Source: an uncultured Lachnospiraceae bacterium
GTDB lineage: Bacteria > Bacillota > Clostridia > Lachnospirales > Lachnospiraceae
Direction of reading: 5' to 3'
Length of the DNA stretch: 28,684 bases
Assembly (NCBI GenBank): GCA_900554415.1
Contig: USGU01000023.1
Location: 1-28,684 of the forward strand
Positions 28,627 through 28,684 of this stretch are shown piece by piece. The notes beneath the pieces were generated by a model. That model made no database searches, was not told the DNA's origin, and saw only the letters and a list, made by a program, of their open reading frames with translations. A program made the position numbers and the translations under genes. How positions within the stretch are numbered: the stretch's first letter is position 1; each line of letters opens with the position of its first letter.

Positions 28627-28684
28627 GTCAATGCTAAATTATCAGAATATTCTGAATTGAAGAAATAATAAAAACAGCATTGAC
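28627..28684. repeat. Nested inverted repeats at the window end
   Basis: GTCAATGCT (28627-28635) is exactly complementary to AGCATTGAC (28676-28684), the last bases of the window. Between them lies a perfect 14-bp palindrome, TCAGAATATTCTGA (28642-28655). The outer repeat may continue beyond the window. There is no T run, and the function is unknown. Confidence 0.6.

Overview
The window looks like chromosomal DNA of a low-GC Gram-positive bacterium of the class Clostridia, most likely a Lachnospiraceae gut commensal. The reasons are strong AGGAGG-type ribosome binding sites, near-consensus sigma-A promoters, a clostridial-type membrane pyrophosphatase, an MscL with a zinc-ribbon tail, a purine pathway in which PurH is split between a PurO-like IMP cyclohydrolase and a stand-alone AICAR formyltransferase, and a clpC-radA neighbourhood led by a small GntR regulator. 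No database search was possible, so the taxon is an inference.

Layout. Positions 1-145 hold the apparent 3' tip of a 23S rRNA and a strong terminator. Positions 237-2550 hold a DUF1538 membrane protein with a duplicated core, coupled to a tandem P-II-like protein. Positions 2583-3642 are the rplM-rpsI ribosomal operon with its leader and terminator. Positions 3729-8557 look like an accessory block: LytTR regulator, DUF3021 membrane protein, Cys-rich KTR protein, a 5'-damaged alpha/beta hydrolase, a shortened GNAT acetyltransferase, and an ABC exporter ATPase/permease pair. Then come hppA (8755-10737), a SAM methyltransferase, a convergent cold-shock gene with unusually structured RNA on both sides, and azlCD amino-acid export genes on the minus strand.

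Positions 13291-15309 carry the last two steps of IMP synthesis. A minus-strand EamA transporter follows, then a plus-strand run of chorismate mutase, mscL, a small alarmone synthetase, trpS, glmM and an MFS transporter. At 22383-23545 a compact module has an XRE repressor gene divergent from a lipoprotein and a small membrane protein. Two 19-bp palindromic operators sit on the promoter between them. The window ends with gntR-clpC, a conserved protein of unknown function and radA.

The most system-like signals are: (1) the DUF1538/tandem P-II pair, which has a possible internal start for its second P-II domain; (2) the XRE/twin-operator/lipoprotein module; (3) the LytTR-led accessory block with a 21-bp-phased direct repeat before its first gene; and (4) the cold-shock gene, with a 20-bp leader hairpin plus U tract and a downstream intergenic region that is almost entirely hairpins. 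No transposase, integrase, CRISPR array or tRNA gene was seen.
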